A DNA stretch of 64,000 nucleotides from Blasia pusilla (lineage: Eukaryota > Marchantiophyta > Marchantiopsida > Blasiales), in the NCBI GenBank assembly GCA_050084515.1, contig CM114271.1, forward strand, positions 53,134,001-53,198,000, read 5' to 3'. Position numbers and translations under genes: made by a program. Shown here piece after piece: positions 35,901-46,739 of the stretch. The notes beneath the pieces were generated by a model, which did not search any database, had not been told where the DNA came from, and saw only the letters and a list, made by a program, of their open reading frames with translations. Within the stretch, counting starts at the first letter, position 1. Each line of letters opens with the position of its first letter.

Positions 35901-37286
35901 TGGAATTTTAATTTTTCTGGAAACACTGGTTGCACCCCTTCCACAACTGAATGAACCTTGATAGAATTGTCTAAACTCCTCCCGTTGTGGACCTACCTAG
36001 TAGAGTGTGCAGGAGAATATTCCAAATATAGCCAATTTCAAAGAGCTGATGCAGCAATCTGTCTGGAAAGCCACCCAGGTTCAAGTACAAAATAACTGGT
36101 ATTTGAAGGCACCCAAAAAAAATCCAGCCCCTGTATCTGTAGTCTAATTTATCTTTGACATCTTCTTTGACCAGAATTTCCTATGATATACCTTTATCAT
36201 TCAGATCATAAAGATAAAAATGAGATCCCCTCGCCTTAATTCAGGACCATGCCTCAAGGATCTACTCTCCCACTCTCACCTAGTTTAGCTGTATGTGGCA
36301 GAAAGACATACTTGTTGAACGTGGATATTGCATATAACAGAAACAAGTCCAAAAGAAGACTCAAATCCTAGGCATGAAGAACCCTCAGCCCAAGAAAACT
36401 TCGAAAACACGATAGAACTAAAGCGGGACAGGCTAGCAAAATCAAGGCAAGATTGCACCTGCAGATATTGCCTTTAGCAACGACTGTTGTTGTTCAGCTG
36501 ACAGGAATTGGCTACAGTGCCACAACCCTGGCACTTCTTTCACCTTGTTCCACCGACTTGCTCCACTGCCCTGAAGCAGAAATACAAGCATGAGACTGCG
36601 AAATCCCTTACTCGAGACACATATCGCACGAATCAGACCCTAAACTACTTCACTCACTGTCGTAAAAAGTCGCCTCTTCAAGTGTTTGAATTTCATGACC
36701 GCACTCGTCGTCCAATTCAAAAGCTCCAAAAAAGAGGAAAAAGGTTCTACTGGGAAATCAAACTTCAGCAACGCAACCCTAGGAGACAATATCGTACCCA
36801 CATGGGGCACGAAAACCATGACGTTCCCTCTTGGGGCGTTGGAATTGCATCACTGAAATCGTCGTTTTCGTCTGATTTCGAATCTCCGAATGCAGTCGGA
36901 AAGAATTCTACTCGAGAGTTGAATTTCAGTGCCGCCACTCTAAAGCCACTTGACTGAATGTCGTCGCCCAATTTAGCCATCAAACGATACCCTTTCGGCG
37001 CGGGAATTACGTCACTGAAATCGTCATTGTCTGATTCCGGATCTCAAAGCCAAGAAAAAAAAAAAGACTTCTACTCGAGAATCAAATTCCTGGAATGCCA
37101 CCCGAACACCGCCTCATTGACAACTAATTGAGAGAGCGAACGAAACGTTACCACTTCAAGAGTGGGAGTTGCATTACAGCGATCGTCGTCGTCCGATTCC
37201 GATTCTCCAAATACAGCAGCAAAGAGTTCTGCGTGGCCTCGTGAACCCGTGGCAACCCCATCTTCCTCGCAAGAATTGGCCTCCAT
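32934..37286 (-). CDS. ALKBH-family 2-oxoglutarate/Fe(II) dioxygenase, partial model
   Basis: Supported minus-strand exons are 34111(or 34100)-34025, 33757-33524 and 33428-32934, joining as LHNQ|AMRFGDLPGWA and YQPGE|GISAHVDLMRF. The dioxygenase core shows the iron ligands HVD, a distal His in RYEWTHEIN and the 2-oxoglutarate-binding Arg in RRLSVTLRR. The product resembles the plant ALKBH8-like clade, which demethylates or hydroxylates nucleic acids or tRNA wobble bases; the substrate is not settled. A probable first exon is 37286-37152 (starting MEANSCEEDG, with acidic FGESESDDDD). Exons between 34112 and 37151 were not resolved. The gene is convergent with CFAP298, 724 bases apart. Confidence 0.75.
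34112..36760 (-). other. Unresolved intronic sequence of the dioxygenase gene
   Basis: Between the probable first exon and the conserved catalytic exons no long frame with a motif is visible on either strand. At least one exon encoding the start of the oxygenase domain should lie here. A short (GT)n run sits near 34700-34717. Confidence 0.4.
36838..37230. repeat. Three imperfect tandem copies of about 162 bases
   Basis: The unit starting GG(A/G)(A/G)TT(G/A)C(A/G)T(C/T)AC at 36838, 36999 and 37162 recurs with its TCGTC...TCTGATTTC core and a CTACTCGAGA block. The third copy overlaps the probable first exon of the dioxygenase gene. The other two still encode the acidic FG(D/E)S.SD.NDD peptide on the minus strand but lie in the following intron. 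Confidence 0.7.
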
Positions 37287-37731
37287 TCTCCAGCGGACTC
37301 GTGCTCCTCGAAAGACTCGATGAAAATATTGTCGGAGTACACAGATTGAAGCGCCGGAACAATCCAAATCAGACAGAAACACAATTAGTTCGAATAAAAA
37401 ACCTTCATATAAACCCTAAAACAATTAAAAACAAAAACTCAGAGAGATGAATCCATGGAACACTAGCTCATGAGAAATCCGAAATGGCAAAACGTTTCCA
37501 TTTCACCAATGAAAAAAATAATATCAGCAAACAATTCAAGAAATAAGAGTGTACGAAACAAGGAATTCAACAATAGTGTGTCAACTTGACCGCCCCTTGT
37601 GAGGAACTAAGAAGGCACATTGGAGACCAATATTTAAAGGGTATATGTTGTACTCTTCTATGGTATTATATCTATACTAGTACCCTAGCGAATTTGTCAT
37701 GGCTTATATCCATCTATTATACTAGTAAGGT

Positions 37732-37955
37732 GCCCGTGCGATGCACTAGAAATAAAAAATTCTTTGAAGAGTATTTGGATGTGTCCGTGAAGGGAATAAT
37801 GATGTTAAATTTTATTTTATTTTTAAATCTTACTGCCCGTAGCATGTCAAATATTTTTTTGCTGCCTAGGTGCCATGTGTCAAATAGAAAAGTGTTTACA
37901 AATCAAGAAGGCACTCTCCAGTAATAATATATACTATTATTGGAGTGTGCCTTCT
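37732..37955 (-). mobile_element. Possible short non-autonomous Helitron
   Basis: On the minus strand the sequence ends CGCACGGGCACCTTACTAG at 37732 and is followed by T. The same 3' end (GGGCACCTTACTAG then T) terminates the autonomous Helitron at 59373. At the other end a 20-base inverted repeat (37906-37925 with about 37936-37955, GAAGGCACTCTCCAGTAATA type) may mark the 5' terminus. The element would be about 220 bases long with no coding capacity. Confidence 0.5.
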
Positions 37956-39523
37956 CCTAGCGCAAACATCTCTCCTTGCACCACATGGCAATTTCGGCTA
38001 ATGAACTTCATCTTTGATTTTCGGTCTTCGTACAACTTTGTAGTTGTCTATCAAGCCCTCTAGGATTTTCATGGGGGTTTTTGAGGGTCGAACATTTGCA
38101 GCCGCCGCTATGTCTTACAACGGTTTCTTTTTTTGGAACTTTTTAATTTTGTCGTGGTGATAGTTACGATCGTATCAAAGGAGGTTCGTTGATGTAGGCC
38201 CTTTCCCTTCCGTAGAGTTGTGAAATGGTTTTTAGGGTTTTTGTACTCTCAGGAACTATGGAGAGTCGATTGTATTTATAAATTGCATTCAAAGTAGACA
38301 CTCCCGAGCAGATAGTGCGCACATATTCACTTACTCAGGTAACCGTTCACTTCAATCAAATTTCTACCATTGAGAGTTGATACATAGCTTTATTCATGTG
38401 TCTCGATGATTACAACTTTGTTCTCTCTTACATTTTACAAAGCTCTATTTGTGTGCATAGTCGAGTATGCTAGGCCTCTTAACAATCTACTCTAACGATC
38501 ATATATGTGGTTTGTGGATTTCATGTAGTCCACAAGTTTAGAATCTTGAGGTTCAAGTCTAGTTTTCCAAGAAGCTCTTGAGTCTCCAACAACTTGTGGA
38601 CTGACATTCCTCGAGCTCACTTGACAATTTTTCCAAGAGCTTGAGTGGCCTCCCATCTCCAGCAGCTCCCGCGTTGACCGTTCCTCCACGTTCAGCTTCA
38701 AGTGCAGTAGCGCTCCCGAGTCAGCTCCTATTTTCAGCAGCTCCCGATTTTAAAGAGTTCCAGGTTCAGCTCCCACTCCAGTTGTGCTCTTGAGTCAACT
38801 CCCGTCTGCAACAGCTTTGGGTTTGAAAGTGTTCCAGGTTCAGCTCCAATTCCAATCGCGCTCCCAAGCCACCTCTCATTTCTTCTACCTGGGACAACTC
38901 CACACTCTTCTCTGCAAACACAACTCCCAACATTTGTGTAGAACACATCGAAGCTACAAAGAAAGAAGCAGATTCAAAAGTGAGGATCAATGCTAAGATT
39001 CCAGAACAAGCACTCGGTGGAACAACCCTCTCATCAATCGGGAGAGGTCCTGATCATTCTGATCAATCGGTCGAGAAGAAAAAGACATGCCAAGTTCAAC
39101 TCCACCCGAATGCAAAGACAAAAATCAGCAATAGGCCTCAAATGGACGTGCGCTCAAAAAGCCCCATCCCCTTGATAGATCTACTTTTGATGAAAGAAAT
39201 GGCAGGTTAGGCGAGGAGAGCGGGGACACGAATGTGACAGAACAGAGAAGGCGAGCAGCTAGGACCGCAAGCAAGTACAAGCTCGAGAGCCAAGGTCACA
39301 GCAGGCACACGCTCTACAATCAAGGGTATTGAAGATTGAGTTACAGTCAAGCTCATGAGACACCTCAACTGCTATATTTGGTACTCAGACAAAGTAGGGA
39401 AGCTTAATCTTGGTTAGTCAATTAAGCGCGATTATCTTAACTAGGGTTAGTTAATCATGGTTTGTCTAACTCAAGACTATGGTTAAGGTTAGGATTAGGG
39501 CACACATGAGAAGTAAGTAGACG
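37956..39523. other. No gene seen; contains a tandem repeat
   Basis: Apart from the 74-base repeat array, frames are short and overlapping. Runs of GGTTAGTT and AGGGTTAG words near 39410-39500 border the virus-like block. Confidence 0.5.
38636..38870. repeat. 74-base tandem repeat, about three units
   Basis: Unit starts align at 38710 (GCGCTCCCGAGTCAGCTCC), 38784 (GTGCTCTTGAGTCAACTCC) and 38858 (GCGCTCCCAAGCCACCTC), each preceded by GTTCCAGGTTCAGCTCC-like sequence. A partial unit extends left to about 38636. Divergence between units is about 20 percent by eye. Confidence 0.8.
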
Positions 39524-40480
39524 TCACCACATCGAGTGCCATAAGAGATCTTGGCACTGAGTTAAGCCATTAGTAAGAGTGTTGATTGCTACACAGTCTA
39601 CCACTTGACCAGTACTTAGTCGCCTAGTCAACACTCTCGTGGACACAAACAGGGAGACCACCTTATGACCTGCTAAGACGTGAACAGTAGGGATCTCTAG
39701 CCCTACACTGCCCCAATAGAGCAAGGCAGTCTGCATACGGCATATACTATCATACAAGACCCAAGTGAACTAACCCATGCAGTGTAAGATCCAATCCCCT
39801 TGCTCGTGGAACGAAGACCCAACGCACCGCACTAGAGTGGTTATCAGTTGCGCCGATACTACACGTACAACTATTCCATGACTAACCCTCCTAATCTTGC
39901 CCGCCTCCTATGAGTGAGGTGTATAGCCACAGCAGATTATCCCTAGCTCATCGCTTGTCACCGCACTCGAGCTCTGCCGATGAGCATAGGCTAATTTCTC
40001 AGGCACGTAGTCTATAGCCTGATTTATATGCAGAGTGCCAAAGGCTCCCGAGACTAGATCGAGGGGCTCAGGGGTGGTGAACATCGACTCAAAGTGTCGG
40101 CCTCCACTAGTAGTGGATTCTATCGCCGCATAAGCCTTATAGGCAGAGAGCACTCTAGTAGCGCTATATCGTGCTGCTAGTCTATCTATACAATTGTTGA
40201 GTGTGATGCTAGTGTCTATACGCGCTCCATTATATGTGCACTGTCCCTGGTGGCGCTGCAGTACGCCTGTCTCAGGCGGGCACCAGAGCAGTCCTGAGAG
40301 AGACATTGTTCTCAACTTCTCAAGGGCTATAGCCATCTTCTGAGGGCAAGCATGAGCTACCGGCGGGTAACATACCATGCGTTGAATAGCATGCTCAGAG
40401 CGGGTGGTGAAGTGACCAACATTGCTGCTGAAGCACACCAACGGAAAGAGCACTTCCTCAAAGCTAGGGGGCTAGGTATA
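39524..40480 (-). pseudogene. Virus-block gene, function unknown
   Basis: A single minus-strand frame of about 318 codons runs from near 40480 to 39524 and is interrupted only by TAG codons (near 40470, at 39908-39910 and near 39775). Residues include GLLWCPPETGVLQRHQGQC and ITLNNCIDRLAARYSATRVL. I do not recognise a family. The plus strand is also partly open (40352-40654), but shorter. It is the leftmost frame of the virus-like block. Confidence 0.4.
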
Positions 40481-40634
40481 GCTCGGAAGTACTCCTATCG
40501 TGTCTTATTGCACCTCCATAATCAAGGTACTTCTAACAGCAATTGCGTAGTGTGTATCCGTCAGCTAAGCAGCGAAGGTATACCAACCCCTTCTTCTCGC
40601 CTACACACTGACGTCCCTGTCTCTGCATCTTCAT

Positions 40635-41666
40635 TTGATGGCCGAATGCTATAGCTTGATTAAGCTCTTGTGGAGCCAGCAATGCACTGCTCTAGACAAG
40701 TTAGTCTCCCCTTGGTGTGACTTGCCATGCCAGCACCTGGCAGAGTATGGCAGAGAGGGAGGAAGTGGGGCATCGGAGAGCTCATTATGGCTTGTAGTAC
40801 CCTTAAGTAACGTCGTGCTTATGGCAGAGACAGTTGAGTCGATGGCCGGTAACCCGGCTATGGCTTGCCATAACCTTGCTTCGCTCGCTACGATGCTCAC
40901 TTGTGCTCATCTCATGTCTGGTCTGCGAAAGCAGAGACCCAGTCCTTGGCGGAGTGTCGATATACACGTCGTCACTGCCGGCCACTTTAACAGGGACCTG
41001 AGCATGTGTCTTCATTCTCTTATGAGGCAGCACACGGTAAGTCTAACTTTATCATGTCATTATTTGCCCAGCGCAAACCAAGTGATCGACAAAGCCCAAG
41101 AATGGGCCAGAGGCTTGTCAGCAAAGAAGGACTCATTATGGCTGCTAATGAGTCTGCAGCCCTTGTTCAGCCAAGAATGCATGCGCTTAGCTGGACTAGC
41201 TAGCTCTCAGTCAAGTTTTCATTTGGCCGTACGTATTAGGGCCCCTCCCTCCATCAGACACAAAGTATTATCAAGTCGTAGGCGGTATCTTTTTCCCTCT
41301 TCTACGTCACTTTGCGGGTGACTCTCCTAACACTGTCTTATGGGTCGAATCTAGTTTTTCAGTTGGCAGTGTGGCTCCTTGGCCGTGTCACATGCTCTTG
41401 CACGGCTAGGATATTATTGGCGTAATGTGAGGGCGGTGCGGGGACACGTGAGGAGATGCTTAGACTGCACGCTACTCGACTATATAGTGCAGTTAGGGCC
41501 AAGCACTAAGCGACACAATAGTAAGATGGCCCAACATGGCAAGGAAACTCTGGTGCTAACTGTCTCGCAAGAGTTCATAGATGGCTATGAGCAGGAAAAG
41601 AGCATTAGCACTGTCTTTGAAGGCTATGGCCACAGTGAGGACTCTGCATCAGGGGAATGCTCCTAG
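40635..41666 (+). pseudogene. Virus-block gene with an integrase-like zinc motif
   Basis: One plus frame is open from 40635 to 41321. After a short shifted part (about 41290-41411 in the next frame) the first frame resumes at about 41379-41666. The resumed part reads ALARLGYYWRNVRAVRGHV then RRCLDC, which resembles the HHCC zinc-binding domain of retroviral-type integrases with the first His lost. Upstream, IHVVTAGHFNRDL and CHYLPSANQVID are faintly like RNase H ends. It could be a viral integrase, as in polinton-like viruses, or a piece of an old retroelement. No catalytic DDE core was found. Confidence 0.35.
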
Positions 41667-41670
41667 ATAG

Positions 41671-42147
41671 GTGGCAAGATACTGTAGGTATGTATCCCTC
41701 TGGACCTCTATGCCGCCCCTCACCGCCCTGGTAATAGGCCATTCACCCTACGTTGAGCATATAAAACCCCTACTTGCATCCTCCTTTGCATTCGAAGGCG
41801 ACGGTCCATCTCCCTCTGTGGCAGTACTAGCCAACTCAATAGCCATGTCATCAGGGTCGTGGAGTCAAGAGTCCTTTGCGGAGGCATGCCATGCATTCAA
41901 GAACTCATGGGCGTTACTCAATGACGGCGTGCTCTTCATTGTTACGCGCATTTCTACAAGCTACGTGACCACGGATGCTGTAATAGAGGCCATAGATCAG
42001 GCGGCCTATATGAGGGAGCTGGTAGTAGTGTCCATGGCTGTAGGGACCACTAGGATACCTATTATCTGCCTAGGACTAGAAGCTTCAGCCATGGGCCAAA
42101 TGATTAGGGCGTCCTTCAATCTAGCAGGCGAGAGGCTAAGGCTGTGA
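41671..42147 (+). CDS. Virus-block gene, function unknown
   Basis: An uninterrupted 158-codon frame. If translation starts at the internal methionine of MPPLTALVIGHSPYVEHI, the N-terminus looks like a beta strand ending in GHS, which recalls SGNH-type hydrolases (GDS motif). The later blocks expected for that family are not evident. It begins four bases after the stop of the preceding frame. No function is assigned. Confidence 0.4.
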   Translation: MARYCRYVSLWTSMPPLTALVIGHSPYVEHIKPLLASSFAFEGDGPSPSVAVLANSIAMSSGSWSQESFAEACHAFKNSWALLNDGVLFIVTRISTSYVTTDAVIEAIDQAAYMRELVVVSMAVGTTRIPIICLGLEASAMGQMIRASFNLAGERLRL

Positions 42148-42280
42148 CTGTACGAGTGCTCTCATCCTGCTCGCATAGCCAAGGAATGCCGTGAGGCGGT
42201 CCCTGTTCTTGATAAGGCTCAGGTGACCAAGGAACTAGCATCTATAATCTGCTAAGAGAGTAACTCCCTCAGCTCTAAGC

Positions 42281-43372
42281 ATGAAGCGACACAACACCTT
42301 CCTGACCGAGCAACAGGCGCGCGCCCTCAAGGAGAGCAGCCTCCGCGATCTTGACCTCATGGGCACCCCCTCAATACATATGGGAGATAAGTGCCTTTCT
42401 GCAATTGACAAGGCTATAGCCCAAGATGTACTCTACGCGCGACTCTTTGAGCCCATCTCGGAGGTGGCGGAGCAGATTCAAGAGTCGCTGGCTAGTTGGC
42501 GCAAATTCCGGAGCAAACTAGCGCTCATGGTAGACGATGCTCGAGCGGTGCTGAAAGGGCCGAGACTCAGCCTCGAGCAAAGACATGACTTTGCCCCCAA
42601 TGTGGGGAATGAATAGACACTGGTAGATAGCTTCGTCAACTCGGACTCCCGGCATAAGGTGTCCAACACTATCTCGAGTGCGAAGGCCCTGTCCAATGTC
42701 TCTAAGGCTCAAAGGATCACTAGCTCGCCTGTTGCTGCAACCCCGGCCAGCAAGTCGGGCAAGAAGCTGCCTCCGTGGGACTCCAAGAGGGCCGGTGCTT
42801 CTAGTGCCCGTTCGGTAACAGTAGTAGGGGCATTGAGGGCTAAGTCAAGGGGCAGAAGTACCCCCGCCCAGACGGCCAACTCTGCGGCGGCTGAGGCGCC
42901 TATTAGGCTTGCCATTACCAAGGCGTCGTCAGTGCACTTAGATAGCACCTCTTCTCCTGAGCGTAAGCCTATGCCTAGGCTAGCAGCGCTCTCCGCCTTT
43001 GTCTCACCGCCCCGCGCTCTGGTCCCCCCTATCAAGAGGGCTAGCCGTAGAGGCGAGGTGAGAGAAGGGCACGCTACTACTGGGCGCAAGGCCCCCCAAT
43101 CATACGGCACTAGTGCGCACAGGGACCCTGCCCTTAGTCCCCTGCCTCCTTGGGAGACGGCTAAGACCTCGCGCGAGGCTAGCCCTGCTGTCCCGCAAGC
43201 GGTGCGGTACACTCTTGCACGCTCGTCTAAGAGTCTTGCTCGGACGCCGCTGCCTCAACCGACGATGAGTGATTGGTCTCCTCTTGGCAATCCATCTGGC
43301 TCTATCCCCAGTGCTACTTTTGGCAGTTTTGGCGTAACGTTGAGCATGTATGCGTCTCGTCTACGGGACTGA
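42281..43372 (+). pseudogene. Virus-block gene with basic Ser/Pro/Ala-rich tail
   Basis: Two open stretches (42281-42616 and 42617-43372) are in the same frame, separated by one TAG at 42614-42616, giving about 363 codons. The first third is helical and charged (DKCLSAIDKAIAQDVLYARL). The rest is low complexity and rich in Ser, Ala, Pro, Arg and Lys, as in virion or DNA-binding proteins of large DNA viruses. The reverse strand is also open over 42709-43212, a composition effect. No family is recognised. Confidence 0.45.
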
Positions 43373-43441
43373 ATAAGAGTTTTAAAACACTGCTTGAGCC
43401 GAGCAATAGAGCTCGCGGGCACGAGGACTAAATAAGTTAGC

Positions 43442-43774
43442 ACCTTTAACCTTTAGCCTAGATGGTACATTGTTAAGTGCAGCTTAGTATACATCGGCAG
43501 GCCATTAGTGGGCACTCACATTGTCAACACAACTAATGCGTACTCGGAGCATGACTTAAGGCTGCACGACAGCTTCTTCGTATATGACTGGCCTATTGGC
43601 CGTTATAGCGCTGGCGGGGTGTTGGAGTTGGGTGGCTTAACTCTCTTTAAGAGGAGCACCAGTCAATGCGTTCAACACACCTCACAAACCGACAACACTA
43701 CTGCTGCCCCAGCGTGCAAGTCGATCAAATGGCGACATCGTCAGATACTAACGACGACGATAAGCCAAAACTGA
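43442..43774 (+). pseudogene. Virus-block frame, function unknown
   Basis: The plus frame reads RWYIVKCSLVYIGRPLVGTH after a TAG near 43454 and stays open to 43774 (SFFVYDWPIGRYSAGGVLEL). Length and composition fit a fragment of a viral gene. No motif or family is recognised. Confidence 0.3.
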
Positions 43775-43904
43775 TGACCGTCCATGCTCAGAGAACGAGG
43801 GTGACTATGTTGCCCCTCAATTTACACTGCAGAGCCTTAACGCAGCGGTAACATCCACAAGCAGAATAGGTAACGCAGTCGGGGGTTGCTCGTGAGCGTT
43901 CCAT

Positions 43905-44735
43905 ATGCCCCCGACAGTTCCACATGGTGCAGGAGCATACCGCCACCCCTTTGGCCGCAATATATCGAGGGGTGAGCTAGCATTGTGTGAGGAGTTTATG
44001 AAGGGCGTGGGATTGTATGATCATGTACCTGAGCCAGTTCATAGGGGATTTGTGTTAGTCGGCCTATGGGCCGTAAGTTCATCGAGGATGGTAGTACCTG
44101 TTCTGTTGGCCTCTATAGTAAGCTCTACGATGAAAGTGTTTCCACGTGGCTTAAGTCACGCGGAGGAGAGACATGTGCGTAGTTGTGCTTAGAGGATTTA
44201 TGGGGACAGGGGGGTAGGGAACAAGTGTGTTGTGTTCGTTAACGAGGGAAAGCTTGCGATTGCAAGTTGGGGCACACTTCATGTGATGCAAGAGTTTGGG
44301 ATACCTGAGTCCAGGTACTGCGTCGCTAATTGTACTTTGGCTAGCACGCTCCAAATAGTCACCCAGCTAGGAATCCACCCTCAGCATGGCAGTGAAGTGC
44401 TAAAGGTCACCTAGGAGTTCGTAGCGTTGGTGGCGTACGTGGCTTGAAGTCACGGCGTCTACGCTACTGAGGAGTCAGGGCCAAGAGCAAGAGTAAGCAT
44501 ACGTGTGAACTCTAATGAGCAGGCTAGCTTGAAGCTGGGTAATAACGGAGACCTTCTTTATGTTGGCCGGCCACGAATGCTCTCGCAGACTGTGTCATGC
44601 TTCATTAGTGTTCTAAGAAAGGCCTTTGATACACTGCAATACTCAGAGCAGGTCGGATCCACTGTGCTCTATAGGTCAGGATGCAGCCCGTTCCTGAAGC
44701 TGAGCATGGCATCTCTTAAAATATCGTCAAAGTAG
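43905..44735 (+). pseudogene. Virus-block gene, function unknown
   Basis: A 277-codon plus frame starts at ATG 43905 and is broken by TAG at 44190-44192, TAG at 44412-44414 and TGA at 44445-44447, with no frameshift. It reads through as one protein (for example KLAIASWGTLHVMQEFGIPE and KLGNNGDLLYVGRPRML). No family is recognised. All three stops are one C-to-T step from CAG or CGA. Confidence 0.45.
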
Positions 44736-44758
44736 TAGTTGAACTTGGGTCCCGCTGC

Positions 44759-45427
44759 CTAGACCATGGTCCCATTGGCAGCTTTCGAGGGGAGCATTGA
44801 GCCTCGTGCACAATCTGCAGACACTTCAGAGGCCTTAGACGCCTCAACGGCCTCGTAGTACAGGTGGGAGGTTCTACCAGACATCCATCGGTGGAAAATG
44901 CACAAACTTTGGTCTTCGCCTTGAGAAATCAGCTCTAACGTAATCCACATATGCTTCAACTGTGCACTGGTTAACCCGGGTGCCGTAGTAGGCGTGAGTG
45001 GCATGCCCTTACTCATAAGCATAATGATCACTTGTGCCGCCTTGCTCTTATTCGACTTGGTGTGCTGTCCCCTCCCCATGCTCTACATCCGCTGGTCTAT
45101 AAAGTCTATCATATCGTCGCATGCAAGCTCTGCTACAGCCCTGGACCGTAGTAGTGGTGCCATCGTAAGCAACGTAGGGCTCGAGTGAGCAAGGCAGGTA
45201 GTGACCATACTGGGAGTTTCCCAATGCTCTATAGCCTCATCCAGTACTATGCCTGATTCGCTCATCACCCCTTCTAGCAATATGGGCGTTAGCATTGCCA
45301 TTAGTGTTTCTAGCGGCCTCTCAGGTCTGCTGAAGTGTTCACTCGCAATGCTAGAGGTTGCGATGCTCGTGCTTTTAATGGAGGGTGAGTAATAGTCAAA
45401 GATGTGGCTGCAGGCCTTCGTCCCTAG
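44759..45427 (-). pseudogene. Virus-block gene, function unknown
   Basis: The minus frame is open from 45427 to 44759 with one TAG at 45080-45082 (about 222 codons). It reads KACSHIFDYYSPS at the start, a helical middle (AVAELACDDMIDFIDQRM) and a basic stretch after the stop (GRGQHTKSNKSKAAQV). The plus strand has overlapping shorter frames. I recognise no family. Confidence 0.4.
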
Positions 45428-45562
45428 TTAGCTCAGAAACACTGTCGCCAAGCCTGTAGTGATACAGAACTTAGTCATTGCTTTAGTCCCTTTATTGGAG
45501 CAGTACTCCTTGGCTGCCCCACTACATTAGAGATCTATAGCCCCACGTCCTTAGCACGCTGC

Positions 45563-46025
45563 GTGTCGCCACATAGAATGGAAGCGCTCATAGAGGTCAT
45601 GGGCTCCACTCTGCCTGACAATGATGAGGGAAATAGTAATTACGAGTTAGATGCGTGGGCAATGGCTAGCCCAGGGGGGTCTACCCTGAGTCAGTCGACG
45701 ACCAAGACTCCTAGTAAATCGGGAGTGCCTCTACTAGCACGTTCAATTGGTCCTCGGCGGGGAGGTCAGGTGACAAGTGGTGGAAACTAACGAATGAGTG
45801 CGAGCTCTTGAGGCACTAGCCAAGAAAGGGGTGGCAGTACATAGTCTCGAATATTTGGGCAAACTAGTGGAGTTGGCCGAGACCTCAGGTGAGCGCCTAA
45901 GGCTTGTGGTAGGGTCTCTGGAGCGCATTGAGGCTCTCCAAGAAGAGCTATTGGCATTAACTGTGCTCTTCTGGATCAGCAACGACGGACAAATCAGCTA
46001 CAAGAGCGGGGTAAGAGACATCTAG
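45563..46025 (+). pseudogene. Virus-block gene, helical C-terminus, frameshifted
   Basis: The first frame (45563-45790) and the second (45798-46025, different phase) probably form one gene. The second part is strongly helical and Leu/Glu rich (SLEYLGKLVELAETSGERL, SLERIEALQEELLALTVL), like a coiled coil. Function is unknown. Confidence 0.35.
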
Positions 46026-46027
46026 GG

Positions 46028-46735
46028 GTGACTTGCCAAGGCAGACTGACTCCCGGGCCCTTGAGTCTTACTGCGGTTAATAAGATGACCGAGGTCTTTG
46101 GCTCCAAGAAAAATATGATAGCAAGGTTTGTAGTAGTCGTGTATCGATGCGTTATCAGTGAGGTCAAAGTACAAGCAGGCAACGACCTTGATGCCATCTA
46201 TGAGACAGAATCGATAACTGCGGCCAGACTTTGGCATGTCGTATCAGCTTGCACGGATGTGGTAGAGCAGGTTGATCAGTGTAGGATGCCTCAATCAACC
46301 TCTCCAGCTTGTATTGCTATGGCTCTATGCTTGAAGCCTTATGTTAGTGGTTCCAACGACCACTTCAGTCCTAGCTACTTGCGCATGATACTGACTAATG
46401 AAGAGTTTGCACCCCTGATAACATTTATTAGACGTTTCTGGATTCGATTGCAGAACTGCACTACGGGTCTCCCATCGTCGGTAAGAGCATTAATTAAGAC
46501 GCTCAGAGACCCATTTGTCAACGAGGATGAGCAGCTTAATTGTGACTTGAGCCCTATACATGAGGAATCAAAGTCGGTTGCAGACGTGCAGGTCAGCGCG
46601 ATGAGTAGCATTCTGCTACCTGTCTACTATCGAGAAAGGGCTAACAATCATAGCCATGCTGAGGCGCGGGGCAAAGTTTTAAGAGCAACTAAAGCTAAGA
46701 TTGGCACGATAAGGACAGAGAGGGTAGGATCGTAG
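46028..46735 (+). CDS. Virus-block gene, function unknown, intact frame
   Basis: An uninterrupted frame of 235 codons; the first ATG is at 46085 (217 codons). It ends five bases from the stop of the convergent DNA polymerase gene. The sequence looks like an ordinary soluble protein (FAPLITFIRRFWIRLQNCTT, RANNHSHAEARGKVLRATKA). I recognise no family. It is the best-preserved frame of the block besides the polymerase. Confidence 0.45.
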   Translation: MTCQGRLTPGPLSLTAVNKMTEVFGSKKNMIARFVVVVYRCVISEVKVQAGNDLDAIYETESITAARLWHVVSACTDVVEQVDQCRMPQSTSPACIAMALCLKPYVSGSNDHFSPSYLRMILTNEEFAPLITFIRRFWIRLQNCTTGLPSSVRALIKTLRDPFVNEDEQLNCDLSPIHEESKSVADVQVSAMSSILLPVYYRERANNHSHAEARGKVLRATKAKIGTIRTERVGS

Positions 46736-46739
46736 TCTC

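Noticed and set aside
42709-43212. Long minus-strand frame opposite the Ser/Pro-rich viral frame
   Set aside because: It mirrors a GC-rich low-complexity plus-strand gene. The plus frame is longer and continues in phase with 42281-42616.
44759-45427. Idea that this frame is the second-largest RNA polymerase subunit
   Set aside because: None of the invariant blocks (GQKG, PSRMT, GYN.ED) could be found.
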